Origin: Rhizobium lusitanum
GTDB lineage: Bacteria > Pseudomonadota > Alphaproteobacteria > Rhizobiales > Rhizobiaceae
Reading direction: 5' to 3'
Length of the DNA stretch: 64,000 nucleotides
NCBI RefSeq assembly: GCF_014189535.1
Contig: NZ_CP050308.1
Location: forward strand, 434,001-498,000
The translations under genes and the position numbers were made by a program. Of the stretch, positions 28,529-37,503 are shown one piece after another; position 1 is the stretch's first letter, and each line of letters begins with the position of its first letter. Below the pieces are notes generated by a model that was not told the origin of the DNA, did no database searches, and saw only the letters and a program-made list of their open reading frames with translations.

Positions 28529-28556
28529 ATAATATTGACTTTTACGTAATAGTCAA
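28529..28556 (-). promoter_or_regulatory. merR promoter overlapped by a 22-bp palindrome
   Basis: On the minus strand TTGACT (-35, 28551-28556) is 16 bp from TATTAT (-10, 28529-28534). The segment 28535-28556 is a near-perfect palindrome: outer arms TTGACT/AGTCAA, inner TTACGTAA, one mismatched pair only. It contains the -35 box and lies about 36 bp before the start codon, so autoregulation is likely. Confidence 0.75.
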
Positions 28557-28592
28557 TTTATGCAGGGCGGCTGTCCACCCAGCAATTCCAGC

Positions 28593-30017
28593 CTAGTGGA
28601 TGTGGATGGAGAACCACCACGTCGCAAGTCCCAGAAATGCGAAATACCCCGTGCAATCCGTGACCGTGGTGACGAAGGCCGACGAGGCGATGGCCGGGTC
28701 GGCGCCGAAGCGATGCAAAATCAGCGGCAGAAGGATGCCGCCAAGGGCTGCAGCGACCAGATTGATGATCATCGCCGCGCCGACGACGATGCCGAGTTGA
28801 AAGTCATGGAACCAGAACGTGGCGACGGCGCCCATGATGACGGCGAAGAGGATGCCGTTGATCAGACCAACGCTTGCCTCCCTGCGAATGACGCGGAAGG
28901 CGTTGTAGATGTCGATGTCGCCGGTGGCGAGCGCCCGCACGGTGACGGTCATCGTCTGGGTGCCGGCATTGCCGCCCATCGAAGCGACGATCGGCATCAG
29001 CACGGCAAGCGCCACCATCTTCTCGATCGCGCCGTCGAAGACATCGATAATGCTGGACGCGAGGATTGCCGTAATCAGGTTGACCGCAAGCCAGACGAAG
29101 CGTGAGCGCACGGTCGAGACGACATTGTCAGACAATTCTTCGTCGCCGACGCCGCCGAGGCGCTTGATATCCTCGTCGGCTTCTTCGTTGATGACGTCGA
29201 CGACGTCGTCGATGGTCAGCACGCCGACAAGCCGCTGATTCTCATCGACGACGGCGGCCGACAGCAAGTCGTATTGCTCGAAGAGCTGAGCCGCCTCTTC
29301 CTGGTCCATCTCGGCTGGGACAGGATGCGAGGTCTCGCGCATGATGCCCTCGACCTTTGCCTGTCGTTTGGCCCTGAGGATGCGGTCGAGATCGATACTG
29401 CCAAGCAGCTTGAAGGTCGGATCGATGACAAAGATCTGGGTGAAGGCTTCCGGCAACCCCTCTTCGTCGCGCATGTAGTCGATCGTCTGGCCGACCGTCC
29501 AGAATGGCGGCACTGCGACGAACTCCGTCTGCATGCGGCGGCCGGCTGACCGCTCCGGATAATCAAGCGCCCGCCGCAGGCGGACCCGCTCGGTAAACGG
29601 CAGTTGCGACAGGATCTCGTCACGGTCTTCCTGGTCGAGATCCTCAAGAATGTAGACGGCGTCGTCCGAATCGAGCTCGCCGATGCCGGCGGCGATCTGC
29701 GCGTTCGGCATCTGGTCGACGATCTCCATACGGATCGCTTCGTCAACCTGCGTCAGCGCCGTCATGTCGAAGTCGTCGCCGAGCAATCGCACCAGTGCCA
29801 GACGTTCATGCGGAGGCAGCGACTCCAGGAGGTCGCCGAGTTCGGATTCGTGCAGCCTCACGACATTCTGCTGCAGGAATGGAAGATCGCGCCGCTCGAT
29901 CGCGTCACTGACCCTGGTCAGGAAATCGGAGCGGACGACGCCGTCCTCATTATAGATGTCGGGATCGGTCTCCGCGGAGGTCTTGCGAACGCGCTCGTCT
30001 TCGTCGGTCGTGGTCAT
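28593..30017 (-). CDS. mgtE: Magnesium transporter MgtE
   Basis: 474 aa. Order: N domain (ESLPPHERLALVRLLGDDF and the DAVYILEDLDQEDRDEIL repeats, about 60-160), two CBS domains (about 170-290, including IFVIDPTFKLLGSIDLDRIL and LSAAVVDENQRLVGVLTIDDVVDVI), a plug helix, then five membrane helices with GGNAGTQ and the C-terminal AIASSAFVTTVTDCTGYFAFLG, which lines the ion pore. The channel is gated by cytoplasmic Mg2+ through the N and CBS domains. The start at 30015-30017 has GGAGGAGG upstream; an earlier in-frame start adds 51 unconserved codons. Confidence 0.95.
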   Translation of the reverse strand: MTTTDEDERVRKTSAETDPDIYNEDGVVRSDFLTRVSDAIERRDLPFLQQNVVRLHESELGDLLESLPPHERLALVRLLGDDFDMTALTQVDEAIRMEIVDQMPNAQIAAGIGELDSDDAVYILEDLDQEDRDEILSQLPFTERVRLRRALDYPERSAGRRMQTEFVAVPPFWTVGQTIDYMRDEEGLPEAFTQIFVIDPTFKLLGSIDLDRILRAKRQAKVEGIMRETSHPVPAEMDQEEAAQLFEQYDLLSAAVVDENQRLVGVLTIDDVVDVINEEADEDIKRLGGVGDEELSDNVVSTVRSRFVWLAVNLITAILASSIIDVFDGAIEKMVALAVLMPIVASMGGNAGTQTMTVTVRALATGDIDIYNAFRVIRREASVGLINGILFAVIMGAVATFWFHDFQLGIVVGAAMIINLVAAALGGILLPLILHRFGADPAIASSAFVTTVTDCTGYFAFLGLATWWFSIHIH

Positions 30018-30211
30018 TGCTGCCTCCTCCCGATTCAATTCATGGAGATCTAGGATTTCGCCATGGAGAATGACGGCGAAAAGCTTATTGTCAACAATTG
30101 GATAGACGAGAAAGCTGACAATTTGTATCGGATCTGTAAGACAATGGCGCCAGCCTCGCCTTGCCCTCATTTTTGCGCAAGAAACATGTCGACCCGTTAA
30201 GAGGGAATACC

Positions 30212-30706
30212 ATGCCAGTCCGTCCCATCATCCGCTTCCCGGACCCGTTGTTGAAAACCGCCTGCGCGCCGGTGACCATCTTCGACGACGGTTTGCGTAG
30301 TCTTGCCATCGATCTCCTGGACACCATGCGCGCAGCTCCCGGCGTCGGCATTACTGCCGCTCATATCGGTGTTCTCCAGCGCATCACGGTAATAGAACTC
30401 AGCCGCGAGGACGGCGTGCACACCTATATCAATCCGGAGATCACATGGTTTTCCGAGGAGACGATACGGCACATGGAAGGTAGCGTATCCATGCCCGGCT
30501 TCACCGACGAGGTCGTCAGGCCGAAAGCCATCCGTTTCCGCTATCAGGATATTACCGGCGAAGCCTATGAAGCTGCGGCCGAAGATTTCCTGGCGATTTG
30601 CATCCAGCATGAGATCGATCAGCTCGACGGCCTGTTCTGGCTGCAGCGCCTTTCAAAGTTGAAGCGCGATCGGCTGGTGAAGAAATGGGAAAAGGCCAAG
30701 GCCTGA
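30212..30706 (+). CDS. Peptide deformylase-like protein lacking metal ligands
   Basis: 164 aa with the PDF fold, starting at ATG 30212 behind AGAGGGAA. The three PDF motifs are altered: GVGITAAH (44-51, normally GxGLAAxQ), EGSVS (89-93, normally EGCLS, so the metal-binding Cys is Ser) and HEIDQ (133-137, normally HExxH, so the second ligand His is Gln). Two of three metal ligands are absent, so ordinary deformylation of Met-tRNA products is unlikely. The rest, including the INPEI strand and LDGLFWLQRLS, is conserved. Either an inactive regulator or a repurposed PDF-like protein. Confidence 0.88.
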   Translation: MPVRPIIRFPDPLLKTACAPVTIFDDGLRSLAIDLLDTMRAAPGVGITAAHIGVLQRITVIELSREDGVHTYINPEITWFSEETIRHMEGSVSMPGFTDEVVRPKAIRFRYQDITGEAYEAAAEDFLAICIQHEIDQLDGLFWLQRLSKLKRDRLVKKWEKAKA

Positions 30707-30729
30707 TCCAACCTCCCCACCAAAGAATA

Positions 30730-30750
30730 CGGGCGCCCGTAGGGCGCCCG
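30730..30750. terminator. Bidirectional hairpin
   Basis: Nine-base-pair perfect stem CGGGCGCCC (30730-30738) and GGGCGCCCG (30742-30750) with a GTA loop, 24 nt after the PDF-like stop and 26 nt before the end of the convergent minus-strand gene. Confidence 0.75.
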
Positions 30751-30775
30751 CTTGATTATCAACTGAAGAGACAGA

Positions 30776-31288
30776 TTAGCTCTTCAGCTTGGTGTTGCAG
30801 AGGCTGTAGTAGCCGCCGCCCTTCTGGATCCACTTAAGGCCGCCGAGGCTGTTCTTGGCCTTGTTGGCGTTATAGGAATCGACGCAAGTGTGGAAGCGGC
30901 CCTTGCCGGGCGTTTCGCTCGAATACTTGGTATCGACTGCGGCCGGGAAGGTCACGCCCGACGGAGCGACTGTCGTCGGCTTCGCTGGTTCCTTAGCCGG
31001 CGGCTTGGTGACATCAGGCTCGCTGGTATCGACCTTGGCAGTCGTGGTCGGCTTGGCAGGTGCCGTTGTGGCCGGTGCCGTTGTGGTGGTTGCAGAAGTA
31101 TCTGCACCGCACTGAGCGGCGCGGAAATCATTCCACTTCTGGCCGTTCAGAGTACCCGCATCCTTGGCGGCTTGGTATTTGGTGCTGCACTCTTTCATCG
31201 TTAGCGCAGAGGCCGGCGATGAGAGGGCCATCGAGCCCAAAACTGCAAAAGACGCAAAAGACATCAACAGGATGGCACGACTAGTCAT
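30776..31288 (-). CDS. Secreted small-domain protein with two Cys repeats (PsiF-like)
   Basis: 170 aa from the ATG at 31286-31288 (AGCGGAGGA site). A signal peptide spans residues 1-29 (cut near ASA). The mature protein has two related cysteine modules separated by a long Thr/Pro/Lys linker: MKECSTKYQAAKDAGTLNGQKWNDFRAAQC (Cys34 and Cys60) and a second, more divergent one at the C-terminus (HTCVDSYNANKAKNSLGGLKWIQKGGGYYSLC). The module resembles PsiF-type repeats. Exported, likely periplasmic; function unknown. Confidence 0.75.
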   Translation of the reverse strand: MTSRAILLMSFASFAVLGSMALSSPASALTMKECSTKYQAAKDAGTLNGQKWNDFRAAQCGADTSATTTTAPATTAPAKPTTTAKVDTSEPDVTKPPAKEPAKPTTVAPSGVTFPAAVDTKYSSETPGKGRFHTCVDSYNANKAKNSLGGLKWIQKGGGYYSLCNTKLKS

Positions 31289-31490
31289 TGGCAAATCCTC
31301 CGCTCTATGACGAATGTCGAAACTATTAATCATCTCACCCATTTGATTTGTCAATCGACGCAGCATCAGGGTTCGATGAGCGACACCATATGATGGCGAA
31401 CATGAACGGTAACTGTACAGAAACAGCGACCACGGCGAGTATATCACATACTACGCAACTTAAAAGAATTGTCGAAAACTCCGGCGGAGT

Positions 31491-31522
31491 AGAAAAACAA
31501 AAAAACCCGCCGAAGCGGGTTT
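31491..31522 (-). terminator. tRNA-Leu terminator
   Basis: Hairpin with arms AAACCCGC (31503-31510) and GCGGGTTT (31515-31522), a 4-nt loop, and on the minus strand a run of seven Us (31499-31505) followed by GTTTTT. Starts 8 nt past the tRNA CCA end. Confidence 0.9.
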
Positions 31523-31529
31523 CTTGTTT

Positions 31530-31614
31530 TGGTGCGGTCGAGAAGACTCGAACTTCCACGGGTTGCCCCACAGCGACCTCAACGCTGCGCGTCTACCAAT
31601 TCCGCCACGACCGC
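31530..31614 (-). tRNA. tRNA-Leu (GAG anticodon)
   Basis: Minus strand. The 85-nt sequence folds as a class II tRNA: acceptor stem GCGGTCG with CGACCGC, D-loop with AATTGGTAGACGC, anticodon stem CAGCG/CGCTG around the loop TTGAGGT (anticodon GAG, reading CUC), long variable arm and T-loop TTCGAGT. The CCA is encoded at 31530-31532. A strong terminator follows. Confidence 0.96.
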
Positions 31615-31815
31615 ATCGTGGTAGGTGCCGAATTGCTCCGGCGCGGCTGCATGTAGCAAAAGCATTCCGGGGGCACAAGAGATATGTGTCAGTTTTTTTG
31701 AAGAGTTTTCACAACTGTTTGAATAACCCCGGAAAAGCCTCCATATAGGCGGTGCTTGCCGGCTCATTCTTCTTGTAGGAGATGCGCGGACGCAGGCGCG
31801 CAAAGGACTGGCAGG

Positions 31816-32532
31816 ATGCTACGCACCGATCTCGAACACCAAATGTTTCCGCTGATTGATTCACCACCGGTGCGTTGGCGTATCGCCGACTGTCCCGTGC
31901 CCTATGACGAGGCTGTGGCCACTATGGAGGCGGAAGTCGCCGCCATTGCCGATGGTCAGGTGCCGGAGCTCGTCTGGCTGGTCGAGCACCCTCCTTTATA
32001 TACGGCAGGCACAAGCGCCGACGCCGCCGATTTGATTGAGCCCGATCGGTTTCCGGTCTTCGCCACCGGTCGCGGCGGCGAATACACCTATCATGGCCCC
32101 GGCCAACGCGTAGCCTATGTCATGCTGGATCTGAAGCGCCGGCGTCAGGATGTCCGTGCCTTCGTGGCCGCTCTGGAAGAAGTCATCATCCGTACACTCG
32201 ATTGGATGAATGTTCGCGGCGAACGCCGCGAGGATCGCGTCGGCGTCTGGGTGCGCCGTCCGGAAAAACCGCCGCTGCCGGATGGGACGATGACAGAGGA
32301 CAAGATCGCGGCGCTTGGCATTCGCGTGCGCAAGTGGGTGACGTTTCACGGCCTGTCGCTGAACGTCGACCCCGACCTCAGCCATTTCTCCGGCATCGTT
32401 CCTTGCGGAATATCATCCTATGGCGTCACCAGCCTTGTCGATCTCGGTCTACCGGTGATGATGACAGATGTAGATGTGCGCCTGCGCGAGGCTTTCGAGC
32501 AAGTCTTCGGCGAAACAGCCAATGACGTCTAA
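31816..32532 (+). CDS. lipB: Lipoyl(octanoyl) transferase
   Basis: 238 aa. Transfers octanoate from octanoyl-ACP to lipoyl domains; its product supports the glycine cleavage H protein elsewhere in this window. Catalytic Lys163 in [17 protein letters not shown] and Cys197 in [11 protein letters not shown]; the family block [22 protein letters not shown] lies at 85-106. The start at 31816 is followed by a second Met at 31843; the first is preceded by AAGGA. Its 3' end overlaps the convergent XRE gene by 4 bp. Confidence 0.95.
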   Translation: MLRTDLEHQMFPLIDSPPVRWRIADCPVPYDEAVATMEAEVAAIADGQVPELVWLVEHPPLYTAGTSADAADLIEPDRFPVFATGRGGEYTYHGPGQRVAYVMLDLKRRRQDVRAFVAALEEVIIRTLDWMNVRGERREDRVGVWVRRPEKPPLPDGTMTEDKIAALGIRVRKWVTFHGLSLNVDPDLSHFSGIVPCGISSYGVTSLVDLGLPVMMTDVDVRLREAFEQVFGETANDV

Positions 32533-32951
32533 TGCGCGACGTCCTTGCTGACGTTGCGTAAGCGAATCTGATGGTCGAGCCTCTCGATCTGGCACGTCGT
32601 CGTCTCGATCAACCGGCCGATATCCTGGTAGGCGGACCGTAGTCGCGACAATTCGCTCCTGACCGCTTCCAGTGCCCGTTCTTCGCTATCCTCGCGTGGT
32701 CCGTCTCCCGTGCCTGTCATCAGCCACGCCGGCGAAACGCCGAACAGGCCGGCCATCGTCGCCAAGGCAGTCGGCTTCGGTTCCGAACGGTCCGATTCCC
32801 AGGCAAGCATCGTCTCCTGGTTCACCCCAAGCTGGCCTGCCAATGATTCGACGCTGATGCCGGCGGCATCGCGGGCCATGGAGATGCGTCCACCCAGGGT
32901 ATCGTCGCTTTCATCCGAAAAAACGGTCGTTTCTTGTTCCGTCTTCAACAT
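32529..32951 (-). CDS. XRE family transcriptional regulator
   Basis: 140 aa. HTH domain at 20-75 ([61 protein letters not shown]), with C-terminal coiled coil ([34 protein letters not shown]). Cytoplasmic repressor or activator of unknown target. Preceded by GGAGGAT. It overlaps lipB tail to tail by 4 bp, a purely convergent arrangement. Confidence 0.87.
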   Translation of the reverse strand: MLKTEQETTVFSDESDDTLGGRISMARDAAGISVESLAGQLGVNQETMLAWESDRSEPKPTALATMAGLFGVSPAWLMTGTGDGPREDSEERALEAVRSELSRLRSAYQDIGRLIETTTCQIERLDHQIRLRNVSKDVAH

Positions 32952-33177
32952 CGGTGCGATCCTCCGTTTTTGGTCGCGCCGGTGAATTTCTAAGCGGCGC
33001 GCTTAATTTTTAGCGGATTAACTCGGTAGAAATAGGTCTAGGGGCGTCATCAGGCCACCTCGATGTGTCCGAATTGGGAAAGTCCGGCACTCTACGTCAA
33101 ATGGTGTAACCAATCGAAAAGGACAGGCTGTAGCCAATACCTTGATCGAATGGCGTTCCTGTGATTGATGTCCGGTC

Positions 33178-34113
33178 ATGTCCGCCATCGCCACCGCTCC
33201 CGCCCAACAAAATCCTCTGCAAGGCATGGCTATCATGGCCGGCGCCATGATCGTGTTGCCGGTGATGGATGCCATCGCCAAATATATGGCGACCTTCGAG
33301 GCGATGTCGCCGGGACAGGTGACTTTTTATCGTTTCTTCTTTCAGCTCGTCTGCACCCTGCCGCTGCTCTTCTTTGCGTTCGGCTGGGGAGCGCTTTCGG
33401 CCAAGCGGCCATGGATGAACCTGTTGCGCGGCGCATTGCACGGCGCGGCGAGCCTGCTGTTCTTTGCAGCGGTCAAGTACATGCCGCTTGCCGACGTCTT
33501 CGCCATCTATTTCGTCGAGCCCTTCATTCTCACCGCGCTCTCGGCACTGTTTCTCGGCGACAAGGTCGGCTGGCGGCGCTGGCTGGCGATCGTTGTCGGC
33601 TTCGGCGGTGCGATGATCGTCATTCAGCCGAGCTTCGAGATTTTTGGCCTGAAGGCGCTGCTGCCAGTCGCCTGCGCCTTTCTCTTCGCGCTCTACCTCT
33701 TCATGAACCGAGCCGTCGGCGACGCCGATTCACCTTTGACCATGCAGACCATGGCCGGCATCGGCGGCACGATCTTCATGACAGGCGCGCTGTGGATCGG
33801 AGCCTCGGCCGGCGCTACCGATTTCGCACTGTCCCTGCCCGCTTCCTGGCTCGGTCTCGTACTGCTGCTGATTCTCGGTGCGGTGTCCGGCTATGTCCAT
33901 CTGCTGGTCGTCCGTGCTTTTCGGCTGGCGCCGCTATCGCTGCTGGCGCCCTTTCAATATTTCGAAATCATCTCCGCTACCGTTCTCGGTTATGCGCTGT
34001 TTGGTGATTTTCCCAATTTTTCCAAATGGATCGGCATCCTGATCATCGTTGGATCGGGCCTGTTCATCATCTGGCGCGAGCGGGTGCAGTCGCGATCCGC
34101 AGCGTCGGCCTAA
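33178..34113 (+). CDS. EamA/DMT family permease
   Basis: 311 aa with ten hydrophobic segments in two EamA halves (about residues 15-145 and 160-295). The halves are recognisable from FAIYFVEPFILTALSALFLGD and PFQYFEIISATVLGYALFGDFPN. Members move metabolites such as riboflavin or amino acids; the substrate cannot be read from sequence. No operon partners are obvious; it precedes pccA by 81 bp with its own start. Confidence 0.85.
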   Translation: MSAIATAPAQQNPLQGMAIMAGAMIVLPVMDAIAKYMATFEAMSPGQVTFYRFFFQLVCTLPLLFFAFGWGALSAKRPWMNLLRGALHGAASLLFFAAVKYMPLADVFAIYFVEPFILTALSALFLGDKVGWRRWLAIVVGFGGAMIVIQPSFEIFGLKALLPVACAFLFALYLFMNRAVGDADSPLTMQTMAGIGGTIFMTGALWIGASAGATDFALSLPASWLGLVLLLILGAVSGYVHLLVVRAFRLAPLSLLAPFQYFEIISATVLGYALFGDFPNFSKWIGILIIVGSGLFIIWRERVQSRSAASA

Positions 34114-34194
34114 GCACTCATATCTTCCGCATGGACCGCCGGGACGATTTGTGGCTAAAACGCTAGCAGGGCATATGCATTGGGTGGAGTTTCC

Positions 34195-36204
34195 ATGTTC
34201 AAGAAAATCCTGATCGCCAACCGCGGCGAGATCGCTTGCCGTGTGATCAAGACCGCGCGCCGGATGGGGATCCTGACTGTCGCAGTTTATTCAGACGCGG
34301 ATCGCGACGCCCTGCATGTCGAAATGGCCGACGAGGCCGTGCATATCGGTGCGGCCCCCGCCGCCGAGAGCTATCTCGTCGCCGAAAAAATCATCGCCGC
34401 CTGCAAGGAAACAGGAGCCGAAGCGGTGCATCCCGGCTATGGCTTCCTCTCCGAGCGTGCATCCTTCTGCGAGGCGCTGGAGAAGGAAGGAATCGTCTTC
34501 ATCGGCCCGAAGCCGAAGGCGATCAAGGCGATGGGCGACAAGATCGAATCGAAGAAATTCGCCAATGCCGCCAAGGTTTCCACCGTTCCCGGCTATCTCG
34601 GCGTCATCGAGGATGCCGATCATGCTGAAAAGATCGCGGGCGAGATCGGCTACCCCGTGATGATCAAGGCATCGGCGGGCGGCGGCGGCAAGGGCATGCG
34701 TATCGCCTGGAGCAAGGATGAAGTGCGTGATGGTTTTGATCGCGCCCGTTCCGAGGCGAGAAGCTCTTTCGGCGACGACCGCGTCTTCATTGAAAAATTC
34801 GTGGTCGATCCCAGGCACATCGAAATTCAGGTGCTGGCTGACGGCCACGGCAATGTCGTCTATCTCGGCGAACGCGAATGTTCGATCCAGCGCCGCAATC
34901 AGAAGGTCGCCGAGGAAGCGCCCTCGCCGTTCCTTGATGAGGCCACCCGCAAGGCCATGGGCGAGCAGTCCGTAGCGCTCGCCAAAGCGGTCGACTACCA
35001 GAGCGCCGGCACCGTCGAGTTCATCGTCGATCGTGACCGCAAGTTCTATTTCCTCGAAATGAACACCCGCCTGCAGGTCGAGCATCCCGTGACCGAACTC
35101 ATCACCGGCATCGATCTTGTCGAGCAGATGATTCGTGTTGCCGCCGGCGAAACGCTGCCTTTCAAGCAGGAAGACATCAAGCTGAACGGTTGGGCGATCG
35201 AAAGCCGCCTCTATGCCGAGGACCCCTATCGCAATTTCCTGCCATCGATCGGCCGCTTGACGCGCTATCGCCCACCGCGCGAAGGCAAGAACGGCAAGAC
35301 GATCGTCCGCAACGATACTGGCGTCTTCGAAGGCGCTGAAATCTCGATGTATTACGACCCGATGATCGCCAAGCTCTGCACCTGGGCACCGACGCGGCTT
35401 GAAGCGATCGATGCCATGGGCGATGCGCTCGATGGTTTCGTCGTCGATGGCATCGAACACAACATGCCGTTCCTCTCGGCGCTGATGAAGCATCCGCGCT
35501 GGCGCGAAGGGCGCCTGTCGACCGGCTTCATCGCGGAGGAATATCCGGATGGCTTTGCCCCGATGACGCCAGGTGGTGACGAAGGGGCCCTGTTGGCGGC
35601 CATAGCGCTCTCCTGCGGCCTAGTCGATGCGAACCGTCGCGAGCGCTACGCCGACAGGCTGCGGCCGGCCACGGGACCATTGCGCGAGGAATGGGTGGTC
35701 AAGCTGGGTGCGGATTATATTCCAATCACGCTGCTCGATGGCCTTGTCACCATCCCGTTCGAGATGGATGTGCAGATCGCCGGCGATAGCCTGACGGTTA
35801 AGACCGACTGGCGTCCGGGCGATGCCGTTTGGTCCGGCTCGGTCGGCGGGCGCAAGGTGACGGCGCAGATCCGCCCTTTCCTCAACGGCTTGCGCATCGA
35901 TTGGCAGGGGCTCTCCGTCCACACCAGGGTCTTCACTCCGCGCCAGGCAGAACTCGACAAGCTCATGCCGGTGAAACTGCCGCCAGATACCTCCAAGCTG
36001 CTGCTCTGCCCCATGCCGGGCCTCGTCGTCGCCATCGCGGTTACCGAGGGACAGGAGGTCAAGGCGGGTGAGACACTGGCGATCGTCGAGGCGATGAAGA
36101 TGGAGAACGTGTTGCGCGCCGAACGTGACCTGACCGTCGGCAAGATCAACGCCAAACCCGGCGAAAGTCTTGCCGTCGATGCGGTGATCATGGAGTTCGC
36201 CTGA
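34195..36204 (+). CDS. pccA: Acetyl/propionyl-CoA carboxylase alpha subunit, biotin-containing
   Basis: 669 aa. Biotin carboxylase plus biotin carrier in one chain. ATP-grasp BC domain with KMIKASAGGGGKGMR-like VMIKASAGGGGKGMRI (about 150-175) and EFIVDRDRKFYFLEMNTRLQVEHPVTE; BC C-terminal domain; middle BT domain; C-terminal carrier with the biotin Lys in VEAMKMENVLRAE (about 635-645). Works with PccB to carboxylate propionyl-CoA (methylmalonyl-CoA route). Starts at ATG 34195 after GTGGAG, and the first codons MFKKILIANRGEIACRVI are typical. The beta subunit gene is 3.7 kb downstream on the other strand. Confidence 0.95.
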   Translation: MFKKILIANRGEIACRVIKTARRMGILTVAVYSDADRDALHVEMADEAVHIGAAPAAESYLVAEKIIAACKETGAEAVHPGYGFLSERASFCEALEKEGIVFIGPKPKAIKAMGDKIESKKFANAAKVSTVPGYLGVIEDADHAEKIAGEIGYPVMIKASAGGGGKGMRIAWSKDEVRDGFDRARSEARSSFGDDRVFIEKFVVDPRHIEIQVLADGHGNVVYLGERECSIQRRNQKVAEEAPSPFLDEATRKAMGEQSVALAKAVDYQSAGTVEFIVDRDRKFYFLEMNTRLQVEHPVTELITGIDLVEQMIRVAAGETLPFKQEDIKLNGWAIESRLYAEDPYRNFLPSIGRLTRYRPPREGKNGKTIVRNDTGVFEGAEISMYYDPMIAKLCTWAPTRLEAIDAMGDALDGFVVDGIEHNMPFLSALMKHPRWREGRLSTGFIAEEYPDGFAPMTPGGDEGALLAAIALSCGLVDANRRERYADRLRPATGPLREEWVVKLGADYIPITLLDGLVTIPFEMDVQIAGDSLTVKTDWRPGDAVWSGSVGGRKVTAQIRPFLNGLRIDWQGLSVHTRVFTPRQAELDKLMPVKLPPDTSKLLLCPMPGLVVAIAVTEGQEVKAGETLAIVEAMKMENVLRAERDLTVGKINAKPGESLAVDAVIMEFA

Positions 36205-36306
36205 TCAAAATACGGCGTTAAGTGTCTGATTTTTAGCTTGAGCCGTACTGCGCGCCCATGCGAATGTCGCGCCGACAAAAATCTTTATTGAGAAGGGAAT
36301 GAAACG

Positions 36307-37434
36307 ATGGACGTACGCGCCGCCGTAGCCGTTCAGGCAGGTAAACCGCTCGAAGTCATGACCGTGCAGCTCGAGGGCCCAAGAGCCGGCGAAGTGCTGA
36401 TCGAAGTCAAGGCAACCGGCATTTGCCATACCGACGACTTCACGCTGTCGGGTGCCGATCCGGAGGGCCTGTTCCCGGCGATCCTCGGTCACGAGGGTGC
36501 GGGCATTGTCGTTGACGTTGGCCCGGGCGTGACCTCGGTGAAGAAGGGCGATCACGTCATTCCGCTTTACACGCCGGAGTGCCGCGAGTGCTATTCCTGC
36601 CTGTCGCGCAAGACCAACCTCTGCACCTCGATCCGCGCCACCCAGGGCCAGGGTCTGATGCCCGATGGCACCTCGCGCTTCTCCATCGGCAAGGACAAGA
36701 TTCACCATTATATGGGCTGCTCGACCTTCGCCAACTACACGGTCCTGCCCGAGATCGCGCTTGCCAAGGTCAATCCTGACGCGCCCTTCGACAAGATCTG
36801 CTACATCGGCTGCGGCGTCACCACGGGCATCGGCGCGGTCATCAACACCGCCAAGGTCGAAATTGGCTCGACCGCGATCGTCTTCGGTCTCGGCGGCATC
36901 GGTCTCAACGTGCTTCAGGGCCTGCGCCTTGCCGGGGCCGACATGATTATCGGCGTCGATATCAACAATGATCGCAAGGAATGGGGCGAGAAATTCGGCA
37001 TGACGCATTTCGTCAATCCGAAGGATGTCGGTGACGACATCGTGCCTTACCTCGTCAACCTGACGAAGCGCAACGGTGACCTAATCGGCGGCGCCGACTA
37101 CACGTTCGACTGCACGGGCAACACCAAGGTCATGCGTCAGGCGCTGGAAGCCTCGCATCGCGGCTGGGGCAAGTCCGTTATCATCGGCGTCGCCGGTGCT
37201 GGCCAGGAAATCTCCACCCGTCCGTTCCAGCTGGTCACCGGTCGCAACTGGATGGGTACTGCCTTCGGCGGCGCGCGTGGCCGCACCGATGTGCCGAAGA
37301 TTGTCGACTGGTACATGGAAGGCAAGATCCAGATCGATCCGATGATCACCCACACCATGCCGCTCGAAGACATCAACAAAGGCTTTGAGCTGATGCATTC
37401 CGGTGAAAGCATTCGGGGCGTGGTGGTTTACTAA
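36307..37434 (+). CDS. S-(hydroxymethyl)glutathione dehydrogenase (class III alcohol dehydrogenase)
   Basis: 375 aa, zinc-dependent class III alcohol dehydrogenase. It oxidises the formaldehyde-glutathione adduct to S-formylglutathione. Catalytic zinc region GICHTDDFTLSGADPEG and GHEGAG at 40-70, structural zinc cysteines in CRECYSCLSRKTNLC (about 94-110), and the Rossmann GLGGIGLNVLQGLRLAGA. The hydrolase that releases formate (fghA) lies 0.5 kb downstream, so this is a formaldehyde detoxification pair. The intervening gene is a DUF188 protein. Confidence 0.96.
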   Translation: MDVRAAVAVQAGKPLEVMTVQLEGPRAGEVLIEVKATGICHTDDFTLSGADPEGLFPAILGHEGAGIVVDVGPGVTSVKKGDHVIPLYTPECRECYSCLSRKTNLCTSIRATQGQGLMPDGTSRFSIGKDKIHHYMGCSTFANYTVLPEIALAKVNPDAPFDKICYIGCGVTTGIGAVINTAKVEIGSTAIVFGLGGIGLNVLQGLRLAGADMIIGVDINNDRKEWGEKFGMTHFVNPKDVGDDIVPYLVNLTKRNGDLIGGADYTFDCTGNTKVMRQALEASHRGWGKSVIIGVAGAGQEISTRPFQLVTGRNWMGTAFGGARGRTDVPKIVDWYMEGKIQIDPMITHTMPLEDINKGFELMHSGESIRGVVVY

Positions 37435-37503
37435 TCGCTGATAGCAAATGGCATGCGGTGGATGAGTTAAACACCGCATGCCATTGGAAATATTGAATAT
37501 CCC

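Noticed and set aside
34291..35493. 400-codon minus-strand frame antisense to pccA
   Set aside because: Antisense to the ATP-grasp domain; no ribosome site or motif.
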